DNA of 64,000 nucleotides from Climacium dendroides. Taxonomy: Eukaryota; Streptophyta; Bryopsida; Hypnales; Climaciaceae. A program made the translations under genes and the position numbers. The stretch spans positions 3,286,001 to 3,350,000 of the forward strand of contig OX467082.1 in NCBI GenBank assembly GCA_950106755.1, given 5' to 3'. Below, piece after piece: positions 11,580-22,322 of the stretch. The notes beneath the pieces were generated by a model. The model did not search any database. It saw only the letters and a list, made by a program, of their open reading frames with translations, and had not been told where the DNA came from. How positions within the stretch are numbered: position 1 is the first letter of the stretch; each line of letters begins with the position of its first letter.

Positions 11580-13488
11580 TTTCTGCGCGAGTGGCTCAGG
11601 ATTCAGGATTTGGGTTTTGGGGGTTTAGGGCTTTCGGTGCGAATCTGGAACTGCAAGCGATTGCAAGCAAGGTAGTTCTTTTTACCAATGTTTGGTTCAA
11701 GCTTTCCAATTCAAAATGTTTTTTTGCTATTGCCGCTACTGTTATGTTAATCTTTTTGTGGTAGAAACTAACCTTTAGTCTTTGTTTGGTTTGATTTCTC
11801 GTTTGAAATTGATGTCTCTTCTTTTAAGAAATTCCTTGCTGCTGCTGCCGCTACTGCTGCTGGATACCGTACAAACTCTTTTTAAGTCCGCGTTTCAAGT
11901 AACGATCAATGCGGAGTCGAATCTAGGGTTTTGAGGGCTGCAAGAGTTAAGAAAGTAAATTTTCTCTTTGCGGTTTCCACATAAGCTGTGGGAGAAACAA
12001 GCAATATTTCTCTCCTGTGCAACAGGCAAGAAGTTCAAGCCTATTGTCAAGGTCAGGCACTAACCCGACAGAGAATCGATTTTCTTTGTGCATACATTAC
12101 AATAACCCCTAGTAATGTTGAAAATGGGCCCTCTGTAGTACAAACTTAGCATACCATTGGGTTTCTTCCTCCCGGTCCAATTCTTTTGAAGATCCTGTAG
12201 ATGAAGTCCTCTAATCCCCGCTCCAGGATGCTCTTCGTAAGGCCCTCATAAATCTCAGACTCTAGATAAAGCTGAAATGGAGTTCTTAACCCTCAGGATT
12301 CGTTTCATAATGCTGAACGGCCAGTTTGTATTATAGAGCATCCAGAGGAGGAAACCCAACGTACTATGGGGTTTTTTCCTCTAGGCATGACTTCGCAAAT
12401 GAAGACTTCTGAATCTGACTTTCGTGTGCTCAATGAAGACATTCATAAATCACAATTGCTACGCTCTGTAGGGTTTGCATAAAGTTTATAGAGTGGCTGC
12501 TAGGTCATGTGCAGGCTGCTTCTGCTCAGGGTTTAATAAAGAATTACCAAGCATATAGTTCCGTAGGGGTTGATCTCATTGACCTTTGGTTTTCAGAATA
12601 CTCTATACTTCGGATAGGACTTTATTGCCTTCAATATTGTACAACACGTTGGACCTGCACAGGGGGGACCTCCATACCCTCTCGTCCATGCTAAATTGGT
12701 GAGGCACAGTAATTCACTCAATGAGAATCTAAGGGAAGTTGCATCGATGGCTGTTTAATTTGATGGTGCAGATTGCGGTAGTGCTGCTTCACTCGAAGAA
12801 TGCTGTATCAGGAAAACATGATTCAGGACTGGATGTTTACAAAAGGGAGCTTGCTGCGTTTTCATTGATCAACATGCTGTTCTAATACGAGACTGGAACT
12901 TGAATGCGTTTGGCTAGAAAGGGGGAAGCCATGACCTAGTGAGGTTTACAACGTCAATGTCAAGGTAACCTTAAACCCTAAACCCTTAACCGAGAATCAA
13001 TGTCAAGGTAACCATTCAATACTTACCAGAAACAATGTTATCCAGCTTATCTTTTATGTATTATGTAACAACTTAGGAACAACTTAGGGTCACAATCAAG
13101 TAATAAATTATTATTTTTTTTGTTAAGGTGGATTAAAATTTCATTGAAATCCAAGAAATTAACAAAATATGGTTAAATTGCATCTTGAAACAAGGATAGT
13201 CAATAAGGATAGAATGATTTGTTGTAGTAGTTTTACATTAACAAAGTTGATAGATTTGAAAGGTTTGTGTTGTTTCTATATGAAAACTACTTCAAAGTAG
13301 TATAATTACCACAAATAATAATACGTGCAAATAACCTTGCACCCTCATAAGTCGTGTGGAAGAAGAATTTGAGTCAGGTGTTTTGAAAGGTATGATTCTT
13401 GTAACCACCACTGACGTTTTGCGTCGACTTATTCTACAGTAATCATGCATGAGTATGATTTCTATCCTCTTCCTCGTTGGCCTTATGG
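11580..13488. other. Intergenic region between divergent genes
   Basis: This stretch separates the minus-strand DUF3531-like gene from APC11, so it should hold both promoters. Around 11590-11680 there is leader-like sequence ending in a possible donor (CAAG|GTAGTT). At 12957-13012 the phrase TCAATGTCAAGGTAACC occurs twice, separated by AAACCCTAAACCC. From about 13030 the sequence turns AT-rich with no gene visible. Confidence 0.4.
12276..12884 (+). pseudogene. Coding-like fragments, unidentified
   Basis: Two segments read like protein although they are not joined. At 12276-12482 a 68-codon frame contains EHPEEETQRTMGFFPLGM and ends at TAA. At 12771-12884 a frame follows an acceptor-like GATGGTGCAG and contains SGKHDSGLDVYKRELAAF before a stop. 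A weaker echo of the first segment (ACCATTGGGTTTCTTCCTC) occurs near 12150 with stops in frame, as if a partial duplicate had decayed. I recognise no family. It may be a decayed gene or exons of a gene whose other parts I cannot see. Confidence 0.3.
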
Positions 13489-13508
13489 TTTAGGGTTTAG
13501 GGTTTAGG
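13489..13508 (+). repeat. Interstitial (TTTAGGG)n telomere-type tract
   Basis: Two complete TTTAGGG units and a third missing its last G lie about 75 bp upstream of the APC11 start codon. Plant promoters often carry such telo-boxes, and interstitial tracts also arise at repaired breaks. The motif fits a plant-type telomere repeat. Confidence 0.8.
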
Positions 13509-13582
13509 TTTGGCCTCCTTGAAGTTGTTGGGTCAGCATCCCGATTTTGAAGCTTGGAGTTGGACCGTGACTGCATCGGATC

Positions 13583-15275
13583 ATGAAAGTCAAAATTCTG
13601 AGTATCCTTTATGTTTGAATATTTTGTTATTTGGATTCATGCATAAAAATTTGAATTCCCGATGACGAATGAGTTGTTAATCGCGGACCTCTCGTGGATT
13701 TGGTAATGGCTAGTTGCATTGTGCGAGTCCTTGACTCGGGGTGCTAATTGCGCTTTGCGTTGGGGTTTCTCCGGATACAGAGTGAGTAATTCTTTAACTC
13801 CTCTCTCCTCAATTGTTACTGTAATCCAGAACCGAAGCTACTTAGTATTCTGCTTTTTAGGGTTTTTTAAGTGAACATTTGGTGCGATTCCGTGGATCAC
13901 AGTAAGCCGTTATTTGTTGTTCTAGCCTTGATAGTGATAGTCTTCATTTGTTTTACCTTCTGTGGTGTCCGGATGTTAGGGCGGGAGTTTCATTTTGAAA
14001 AATGGAAATGAGACTGACGACCGAGTTTGTTGGTGGATGTTATAAATAGCTCCTTTGCATTTAAAACCTGGTTTGGTAAAGATTAGAGTTTCTTCATTAG
14101 GTTTATGATTGTTTTGATGCACATTTATCATACTCGGGTGCATTGGAGTTTAAGCATCGGGGTTTTATTTTCTTAGTCGTGTACCGATCAACGAGCTGAG
14201 AGTGCGTACACTGAAGCAATATAGTCTGGTGCTACTGAGCCTACGACTTTCAAATAGGATTGCTTAGTTGAGAAGCACTTTGGTATATGATTTTAGGGAT
14301 TGTAGAATCGTACAAGGGATGAGGAAGTACACCATTCTGCAGTTGGAGGACTGAATCTTGATTTTAGTAAGGAATTCAAGTGTGGTCAAGTTAGGTCACG
14401 ACGTCTCATTTTTATATTGAATGAGGTTGCAGATGGCATGCTGTGGCTAATTGGACCTGGGATGCGCACGATGATGCTTGTGGAATATGTCGTATGGCAT
14501 TTGATGGATGCTGCCCCGACTGCAAAATGCCAGGCGATGACTGCCCTCTGAGTATGTTTCTTTTTTTTCTGATTCTGATTTTTTTTCAGCAGCATCCATT
14601 TTCTGCCTTCGGTTGCCATCCCTTTCTTTTGAACCCTCAATGACCGAAGGCTTAAATTGGGGAGGGGGGTTGGGTAGCAGTTTTGAGAGGTCATATGGAG
14701 ACTTTCTCTAGTCCAAATTTACCTTTTTTTCCCACCAACACATGCAATGCTCTTCGTCTGCATTATGTTTTTCACTCTATGATCGATCAAAATGATCAAA
14801 TTAAACCATTAATTCTCCGTCATTTAGGGGTTAAATTCTACGTTGTACTGTATACGTACACTTCTGCGACTCAACTTTAGCTTATTTCGATAGAAAAAAT
14901 TACTCCGTACTTGTTTTTTTAGCATTTCGTGAGAGCTGCTCATTCCATGAGTAGACATGATCCAGAAGTTACAGTGGTCTCCAGATTAACGCCTGGTATT
15001 CATTTGTAGTTACCAAAAGAAAAGATCACCATTTTCTTGGGCAATGCCGGGACTTGAGTCCAAGGACTGAATGCAAGGTTGTAACTATTCTCAATTGAGT
15101 CTTTTGCTGGCCTCGTGCTTTGTTGGAATACTCATGCGCTGATGTTTCATTGACAGTGTGGGGAGCTTGCAATCATGCCTTTCATCTGCACTGCATCTTG
15201 AAGTGGGTGAACTCCCAGAGTCCTCGCCCTCAGTGCCCCATGTGTCGTCGGGATTGGAAGTTTCGGGGAGATTAA
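13583..15275 (+). CDS. APC11: Anaphase-promoting complex subunit 11 (RING-H2)
   Basis: Three coding exons give an 85-residue protein, close to the 84 residues usual for the family: 13583-13601 (MKVKIL plus one base), about 14432-14551, and 15157-15275 (TAA). APC11 is the catalytic RING subunit of the APC/C ubiquitin ligase that targets cyclins and securin, and it recruits the E2 through this RING. Visible motifs are WTWDA (14-18), CGIC (23-26), CC..C (33-37), GDDCP (41-45), [16 protein letters not shown] (48-63) and CPMCRRDW (73-80), covering all zinc ligands. The last intron is ordinary GT-AG (14552-15156), joined within the Met47 codon. The first donor reads A|GTATCCTTT, a U12-type site. 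The acceptor that preserves Arg7-Trp8 falls at TTGCA|GA, where no AG matches. An in-phase alternative after GAATGAG (exon from 14426) would insert Ser-Cys. Identity is certain; the first junction is not. Confidence 0.93.
13602..14431 (+). other. APC11 intron 1 with U12-type 5' splice site
   Basis: The donor GTATCCTTT matches the minor-spliceosome consensus exactly. Near the 3' end I find no TTCCTTAAC-like branch site; the closest match, TTCTTTAACT, is at about 13790, far upstream. The 3' end is ambiguous (TTGCAG before ATGGCAT), because a shared G makes GT...CA and TA...AG equivalent. The intron contains the left arm of a long inverted repeat (13822-14131). Confidence 0.6.
13822..14131 (+). 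repeat. Left arm of inverted duplication around APC11
   Basis: This part of APC11 intron 1 recurs in reverse complement at 15913-16180. Shared blocks include TGCTTTTTAGGGTTTTTTAA, TGTTCTAGCCTTGATAGTGA, ACCTTCTGTGGTGTCC and TTCATTAGGTTTATGATTG. The right arm lacks some tens of bases present here (around 14000-14060). The arms are about 1.8 kb apart and enclose exons 2 and 3. Confidence 0.85.
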
Positions 15276-15489
15276 TGAGGGGTACTCGCTCGGGCATCGA
15301 CATTAGACTTGCCAGTCTTTGGACCTTTCTCATTAGCTACAAGTTCTGATTGGGCCAGTTTTGACATGTGACTCACCAGATGGACCCTGGGTAGACCAAG
15401 ATTATGTGCTTACGCCCATGCTTTTCAATTCAATCAGCTGATGTAACTTTTCTGTCAAATGTTGTTGGACAGATTGGACTGCCTTGAAG

Positions 15490-15609
15490 CATGTTCTCAC
15501 TTGGTGTTAAAAGAGTGTTGTTACTGAGGGTCTTAGGAACGAATTAAAACCTACTTTTACACCGGATTCACATTGCAAACATCACCCCTAACATCAAGTG
15601 TGAACACTG
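15490..15609. mobile_element. Small TIR element (family H copy 1)
   Basis: About 120 bp. The left end ATGTTCTCACTTGGTGTTAA and the right end AACATCAAGTGTGAACAC are imperfect inverted repeats. It shares GAGTGTTGTTACTGAGGGTC and ATTCACATT(G/A)CAAACATCACC with 23076-23182. A further end-like block, ACTCTTTAATACCAAGTGCG, follows at 15661-15680. It is probably a MITE family of unknown superfamily. Confidence 0.6.
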
Positions 15610-15912
15610 ACCTTTGTATTGCCTCGTCCCTGTTATATATATGGGAACACTACATACACCACTCTTTAATACCAAGTGCGGACATACCTTTGCTTCACTG
15701 ACAAAAAAGAAAGTCTGGAGACACCAAGTTACACTGATAGAGTTTGGCACACAAGAGATTCTTCCTACCAGTGCTCGCTATATACATTTCATCTTCGTAT
15801 AATGCAAAATGCAAATTTGTGTATTGGTAGTATTGTACAACCAATCCTTGGAATTGTTAAATTTATCTTTATGAACAAGGTGTTTCAAAACTCGATGATG
15901 TCTTCACCCTAA

Positions 15913-16180
15913 TATGGTAAGTGTGCATCAAATCAATCATAAACCTAATGAAGAAACTCTAATCTTTACATAACCAGGTTCTCAATGCCATGGAGCTATC
16001 TACCCAAAGTGAAACTCCTGCCCTAATGTCTGGACACCACAGAAGGTAAAACAAATGAAGATTATCACTATCAAGGCTAGAACAACAAATAATGGCTTAC
16101 TGTGATCCACGGAACCGCACCAAATGTTCACTTAAAAAACCCTAAAAAGCAGAACACTAAAGTAGCTTCAATAATGGATT
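15913..16180 (-). repeat. Right arm of inverted duplication around APC11
   Basis: Reverse complement of APC11 intron 1 sequence (13822-14131), with scattered substitutions and an internal deletion. It holds no coding exon. If transcription runs through the gene end, the RNA could fold into a long stem with intron 1. Confidence 0.85.
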
Positions 16181-16605
16181 GAATGCCAAACACTACCCGT
16201 AGTGACCATCTGCCAGAGCAGCTACATCAACGGTGGCACATTGAAGGCTCTGTGAGGTGCATCAATTTTCTCACTACAATGGCAGTGGTTCAAAGTTGTT
16301 GGAGATTTTCAAACGGGGTTTCATTTTTTCCCCCACAGATTGACTGCCACTTTTCAATGAGCAGGGGGTAGTAAGCACATGGATGCCTACATCTTTTTCA
16401 GTACATTGTGACTTTCTTATTTTACAGCACCACATTTTCATGGGTTATTATATAGCACCCCACTTCAAGTTTGTGACTTTGAATGAAAAAAATGTGTTAG
16501 TTTAACTTAAGTGCATAAGGTACCGTTTTGATGTCTGGTAACAACCTTGAAGATTGTACTATCATGTGGTGTGAGAGTTGTTGTATTGTATGAAGACATG
16601 GAACT
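16181..16605. other. Intergenic, nothing recognised
   Basis: Mixed-composition DNA between the inverted APC11 arm and the first TTAA element. A 62-codon frame at 16183 has no recognisable motif. GGTAACAACCTTGA near 16538 is the reverse complement of TCAAGGTTGTTAC at 8895, a small shared block. Confidence 0.4.
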
Positions 16606-16757
16606 TTAACCCATTAAGGACCAGGTCGATGACAAGAAATGGAAAACTGGTTGAAATTGACATGTTTTCATTAGTAGCCAAAGTGGATACTAATGAAAAC
16701 ATGTCAATTTCAGCCACTTTTTCACTCCATTCATCGACCTGATCCTTAAAGGGTTAA
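16606..16757. mobile_element. TTAA-flanked foldback element (family D, 144 bp)
   Basis: TTAA at 16606-16609 and 16754-16757 flank an almost complete palindrome. The left end is CCCATTAAGGACCAGGTCGA, and the right end reads TCGACCTGATCCTTAAAGGG. The inner arms share GAAATTGACATGTTTTCATT and its complement, separated by a loop of about 10 nt. The TTAA duplication plus CCC ends match the piggyBac-type arrangement. The element is non-coding. Confidence 0.75.
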
Positions 16758-17465
16758 GTTATTGATAGATTCAAACCATAGAAAGTAGATGTGTCCATTT
16801 ATTGGTGTTATGGCATGTCAAATTTGATGCTCATCCAACACTGCAATTGACAAGAGAAAACCAACAACAAAATAGACCTTCTTATGGCGTTGAAATTTGG
16901 GCCAACTTGATTATCAATTTTCTGCTGCATGGACTCAAATGACACCCAACAATTCATTGCTTTGTGAGCTACATAATAAATAAGTTCAGGAAGGAAGGTT
17001 CGGCCAGTCAAAGTGGTTGAAACATGGGGACTATGACATGCTCCTGTGTAGCATTGAATTGATAAAGGCTGTCTTGACTCCGATGATATGGACCTTTGTT
17101 TCGAGAATTTTTTTGAAAGTTTGAGCAGGAGAGAGGGGGAGGGTCTGAAAGGGAAAGTTGATAGAGCCTCCCTTGATGGCCATTTAACTGTCCAACCGTG
17201 CATTATAATTGTCTTTCTTGTCAATCATTCACTGTAATTCAATGGCCATACCAATACTGTAAATCTTGTTAGGTTCGCCCATCACATCAGTAAATACTTT
17301 CAATCAAAGCAGGGGCCATAGTTGGGTGACAACTTAAACTTACATAACAGAAAATTTTTTAATTTTTTTAAAATATAGACCAACTGCAGAGGTAATTATC
17401 TTGATTTACATAGGATTGCCATTACTTCTGTGGAAACTTGGGAGCAGTCTTTGGAAGCATCCAAT
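16758..17465. other. Intergenic, no gene seen
   Basis: A 138-codon frame on the minus strand (17224-16808) is the longest open stretch in this part. It has no motif I can name, and its Met, Ser and Cys scatter does not look like a conserved protein. I leave it as non-coding. Confidence 0.35.
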
Positions 17466-17718
17466 CCTGGCCAGGGTGAACTGACCCCTCGTTGCCCTGC
17501 AGTTTACCCTTTCAGAAAAAACATTGGAATTTTTCAGTTGCAAACACGTGATAAAATTTGGAAATTTTGAATTCATATTTGCAATCAGAGGTCCCAAATT
17601 AGGGACAAGGAGAGGTGAAGAAACACAAAAAAAATTTGACACAAAATAGGGGGCAGTTTGTTTTTTTATAGTTACCTTTGCTTTAGGGCAATCAAGGGGT
17701 CAATCTTCCCTGGCCACA
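17466..17718. mobile_element. TIR element (family E copy 1)
   Basis: The left end CTGGCCAGGGTGAACTGACC and the right end GGGGTCAATCTTCCCTGGCC are imperfect inverted repeats bounding about 250 bp. The interior (TTGAATTCATATTTGCAATC and neighbours) matches the reverse complement of 27725-27965 and a fragment at 49226-49275. It is non-coding and likely a MITE. Confidence 0.65.
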
Positions 17719-18909
17719 CTATCCTAGTCTATTAATCATTTTAAAGTTTTAACCCTTAAAGGATTGAGAATATTCAAGAGGGGCTATCGGGAAATCAGAT
17801 AGGTACTTATGATCTCAATTTCTCTCTTGGTTTTTTGAAAATTTCCCTTTAGAAAAGCTTTTCTACTAACTTTGTACTCATCTATTTTGGAGGTGATCAT
17901 ACGCATAGTTCAAAAGTTTTAGTGTTTTGTTTTAATTTTTTTTTTTTTTTCTTATGTCAAAATAAAAATTATAATTTTTTTTAATTGGAAGGTAGGATAG
18001 GACAAGTAAGCCAGTTTGCATTGGCTCATATTGTAGGCACCTAAGGGAGGGATCCAAGGGAGGGATCAAAATCCAAACACTGTATTCCTTTTTTTTTCAA
18101 AATTCATGATTTTCAATTGCTAACACCACAGAAAATTTTTAAAAATTCCCATGAAAAAGGTGCCTCCAACTGTGCTGAATATGATTTGATTTTGGGTGTT
18201 TCCACCTTAGTTGAATTTGAGGAACCATGTCCCCTCTCTCCCCCATTTTGGGAAGAGAGCAGCTGAGAATTTCAAATTTCATGGACACAGCAAACACTGG
18301 CTGTGTGTTGACCAGGCTGTTGCTGGACTGCACCCACTGCAAGGAAACTGATGAGAGTTGAGAGTCAGACGGAGAGTTGTGGGGCATTTTCCCCAGCTAG
18401 AGTAGAGCTTTCCTTCCCCTTGGCCAGTGAGTGCATTGAGCTCAGGTGGGGAAGGATGCAAGCAGTGAGCCAGTCATCAACAATCAGCAGTGAGGATCAT
18501 TGGGTGTACTGCGCTGTACATACACACACATGGAGTAATGGACCACGAGGCCATACAAGCGGACAAACGCTCTTCATGGAAGAGGGCAGAAAACGCAGGC
18601 AACACTGTAGAGATTCACGCTGGGTCGGTCCGTCCATCCACGTCTGTAAATTTATTTTATTCTTAAAACTTTTACAAACAAATGAAGCGGAATTCCATTG
18701 CAATTTTTTTTAAATTTAAAAAAAAAAAAAAAAAAAAAAACCAGCAGGGGGCTGACCAACAAAGATGCAAAGCATGGTGAGAGACGGACTGACGGGCAGA
18801 GAGGAAGAGAGCAGTTCTGTAACTTGGAAGAGCCACTGCAACAAACACCATGGAAATGGCACCGAGATCACCCAAGCCTGGCCCCGGGAGGGGGTTCATT
18901 TGGGAAGTG
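17719..18909. other. Intergenic, partly GC-balanced, no gene seen
   Basis: The stretch contains a solo family-D end (TTAACCCTTAAAGGATTG at 17749), poly(T) near 17937-17951, a duplicated AAGGGAGGGATC block near 18040-18065, and a poly(A) run at about 18719-18740. Both strands hold many overlapping frames of 60-120 codons at 18140-18910, the pattern expected of GC-richer non-coding DNA. No protein motif is recognised. Confidence 0.4.
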
Positions 18910-19153
18910 TTAACCCTTTACGTACTAAGAATTCACTATTTCAAGTAGTGGACTTTGAGGAGGTGTTTTGTAGAAAGCATTATCTAAATGGAAAATTTTA
19001 TTATATATATAATTATCTTGAGTGAAGAACATTGCATTCATTGGTTTAAATAAATAATTATTTAAATAAATAAAAATCCCCATATAAAATCTCTAAAAGT
19101 TGCTGAAAAAAACATGAGACCCAATTTGGGCTTCTTAAACACTAAAGGGTTAA
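18910..19153. mobile_element. TTAA-flanked element (family D, 236 bp)
   Basis: TTAA at 18910-18913 and 19150-19153 flank ends CCCTTTACGTACTAAGAA and (right) TTCTTAAACACTAAAGGG, which pair as imperfect inverted repeats. The interior is AT-rich and non-coding. The terminal layout is the same as at 16606 and 46997. Confidence 0.65.
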
Positions 19154-20617
19154 CAGTGGTGGATTGGTTTGTGTGTTGTCAATGGTGGCAAATTGCGTGG
19201 TTAGTAGCAAGGAAGGGGATAAGTATTTGCGGAATTTGGACTTGTTCGGTTGAAAAATGGACTCTTAGAGCATCCACACCCTTGGATGGAAGAGGAGAGA
19301 GGCAGCTCACTAAGCTAGTCTGCTCTCTAAAAGCAACCATGTTCTAAATGGGATCCCTATCTAAGAATGAGTGGCATGTTGCTTGAAATATCTATTAGTG
19401 TCAATGATGAGTTAGGTAGGTTTAAATGGTTGCTTTGAAGAACAGAATACCTTAACCTTGTAAAGACACAACCACCTATGACCAAGGGGGTCACCAAAAC
19501 TCTCTGATTATTGAACCAATAGGCACATTCACTTTTGCTACAGTGAAGTCGTCCATCGGACCATTATCGTCTACAACGTCTTTATTGAATTGGAGGGCCC
19601 AACAAGTGTCCAATTTGGGAAGGTAGTTGGTGCTCCCCATCCTGACTTGCTAAGTTGTCCCTCTCTAAAGACCACATTGTTTAGTATTGAAGAAGATTTT
19701 TGTTAACCCTTAAACAACATCAAGGACATTTTCTGGCCAATCGATGAGAAAGAATCTCTCCATGCAAGACAAAAGTGCAACTATTCATCTTCCAAATTTT
19801 GAAGGAAAGGAGAACATCTTCTACAATAGTTTGTTTAAGCCAACAATTCACACAGTACCCAAATAGATGATTTCCACAAATAACGGGCTCATCATTTAAG
19901 GATTAAAGTAGAAAGTATTGAAGATGACTATTCATGTCCCAAAACTATAATATGGACCATAATATGCAATCAGAGGTTGTACACGTTGATAAGGGCCCTA
20001 AGAGCATCTCCACCATTTCATTGTAGGAGCCTCTACCTTGGCCAATGTTGAGCCCACCCTTCAAAATCTCCCCCCACACTACAAACACTCCAACTCTAAA
20101 AATCAATCCGGCCCCAACCAAATAAGCTACAACTTTTTTACCACACTTGTCTAACTATGTTCTTGCTACTTCTTTTGAATTTTTTTTTCAAATTTAGTAA
20201 CTCTCATCAATGAGAATGGCAAAGGAACAATGGATGTCCAAATATTATGCGGAGACATGGCAAGAGCCATCAAGCAATTGCGAGGGCTAGGGCGGGACAA
20301 CAAAAGGCCCCTGGACTTGGTGAGAATTGTTCAAGCTCTACCTTTGGAGGTGAGGTGTGGATGCTCTTTAGTGGACACACTTCTTTTTGAGTGCAGAAAT
20401 TCTGAATTCAATCATTTTAAAAAAAAAAAAAAACAATGCTCTAGCTACTTAGATAATTGTTTGTAAAAAATGAGGTGCAGTGGTTGGGCCACATCCATGA
20501 TTTTTCAAAGGTGCAAGATTGGAGGTGAGGCAGGGTCAAGAAATGAAGGGAAGGGAAGGGAAGAAAAAATGTCAAATTCAAATTCAAGTGGTTTTCAGTA
20601 TGAAAGTATCGTAGCCA
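19154..20617. other. Intergenic with dispersed repeat fragments
   Basis: From about 19451 the sequence AACCTTGTAAAGACAC with ATGACCAAGG marks a repeat also seen near 49004 and 58006. AGAGCATC(T)CCAC phrases near 19268 and 20000 resemble ends of common plant MITEs. A 78-codon frame at 20230 has no motif. No gene is supported. Confidence 0.4.
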
Positions 20618-20953
20618 TAAGGTAGGAGGTTCTCAAAGCACACAAGCTCTAAAATTGCCCACCTCCTCAAATGTGCACTATTTGTACATGTGTTTTTTTC
20701 ATAATCTTCAAACAATGTACAAGCCAGGAGTGTACGTTTGAGGAGGTAGGCAATTTTAGAGCCCTATGCCATTTCAACTTCAAAATTTCATAACTAATTT
20801 TACAAAGCTCCAAAAAATATGAAATGACTTGGGTTAGATGCCAATTCCACTTGTTTTTCAAGGAAAATTTACTGAAAAATATTTCAAAAAGCTTCACCTC
20901 CCAAATATTTAGTTTCAACTCTTAGGTGGACGATTTATGGACCTCCTACCTTA
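20618..20953. mobile_element. TIR element (family B copy 1)
   Basis: Starts TAAGGTAGGAGGTTCT and ends ATGGACCTCCTACCTTA, an inverted pair. It has further internal inverted sequence (CTAAAATTGCCCACCTCC against GAGGTAGGCAATTTTAG). The interior matches 34289-34793 over long stretches, for example CCATTTCAACTTCAAAATTT. About 336 bp, non-coding. Confidence 0.7.
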
Positions 20954-21735
20954 GTGATAGTCTCTTAGCCACTTTCTAAGCCCATTGTAGTTCAACCTTC
21001 AATGGTTAAGGAGATATACCTTTGGAAGAAGAATTGTAACAAAGCTATAAGGTGAAGGTACCCATAACCTATCAAATAAGCAATTTGGACATGATCTAGA
21101 GTAGTGCAAGGCAAAGCAAATATTTTCAGAGGTGCATTGACATAAATGACAGGGATTGCAAAAAAGTTGGTAATTTTATTGCTTGAACTAAAATTACTAT
21201 GAATTTTGGAAGGTGAAAAGTGATCCAGACCCATAGCCAATGTCTAGACTCTTCTAATTCCAATCATTCAAGAACCACTTTCCTGCTTATTGCTTTCTAC
21301 TTTATTGCTCGCTACTTTTGGACTTGTGTCATGAACTTAATAGTTCAAATCTTAAAAAGGAGAAAAAAATATATATTCCAAATTTTGGTTGGAAATTTGT
21401 TCCAACCTTGGTTGAAAATATTGCACCTTATTGCTGATGGGGGACCAATTAGTAACATGTGCCTTCACCTTAGTAACAAAGATGCAACAATTATAGAGAA
21501 ACTACAATTTGCTTAGATAAAGAAAATGATCATGAGAAGATCCACAACTAATATGATGGATATATGTACAAAGAGTACATTGTTTGTACTTTGATGGTGC
21601 ATTGAAGAAAGCAAAACCTACTTTTGTGTTAGAGAAAGTGTTTGGAGCCTTGTCTATTTTAGGACCTCCTACCTTATTTTGAAACTTTGAGTACGTTATC
21701 ACTATTAATAAACAAGAGTGATTGCTACAAGTACA
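20954..21735. other. Intergenic, nothing recognised
   Basis: AT-rich sequence without a recognisable coding region. Two frames of 87 and 98 codons overlap on opposite strands and show no motif. A second GGACCTCCTACCTTA-like end at about 21661 suggests another fragment of family B. Confidence 0.35.
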
Positions 21736-22322
21736 TAAGGTGGGTATCCCCCCCAAAATTGCCACTTTTTGCTATTGTGCCTAGTTTCTATTATTAGACT
21801 CATCAAGTTTTCATATTTTTTGTTGGCAAGTGAAAGGAGGTTTCAACTTATTAAAGGATGCAATATTTGGATATTGTGTGCAAAGATTATGAAGGGTCAA
21901 AGTTTGTTTTGGAAGATGTTCTAAAATTGTTTCTTCAACATACATACATATCACTAGAAGAAAATTTTGTACTTGAGAAAAAAATGCGTTTTACTCAACA
22001 AAAAAGTGTGGGATCGGTTTTGTTGAGTTCTCCCATCACAATGCTGCGTTTTGCATTCCAACACAAAATTCTGCATTTTACTTGTCAAATTCTACATTGA
22101 AATGTTGGAACACAAAAATTTGTGTTATGAAGGGAGAACTCAACAAAACCAATCCCACACTTTTCTGTTAAGTAAAACGTAGTTTCTGTCAAGTAAAACA
22201 CAATTTTTGTCAAGTAAAATGGAGTTTTCTTTTAGTGTATTGATTTTTGGAATGTACACAAAGTGACAATTGCAATTTTAGGCGGTTTCAAGCAAGATGC
22301 TATTTTGGGTGTACCCACGTTA
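21736..22322. mobile_element. TIR element (family A copy 1), split by a CACTA MITE
   Basis: Starts TAAGGTGGGTATCCCCCCCA and ends TTTTGGGTGTACCCACGTTA. Its left interior (TTGTTGGCAAGTGAAAGGAG) matches 41050, 32745 and 50965. A 286-bp CACTA-type MITE (21952-22237) sits inside, so the element was in place before that insertion. Without the insert it is about 300 bp. Confidence 0.65.
21952..22237. mobile_element. CACTA-type MITE with TAT target duplication
   Basis: Ends CACTAGAAGAAAATTTTG and (right) GGAGTTTTCTTTTAGTG, flanked by TAT on both sides (21949-21951 and 22238-22240). CACTA ends with a 3-bp duplication are diagnostic of the CACTA (En/Spm) superfamily. Much of the interior is self-complementary (GTTTTGTTGAGTTCTCCC against GGGAGAACTCAACAAAAC). 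No transposase frame. Confidence 0.85.

Noticed and set aside
16808..17224. 138-codon minus-strand frame
   Set aside because: No family motif, no splice context and composition unlike the real genes nearby.
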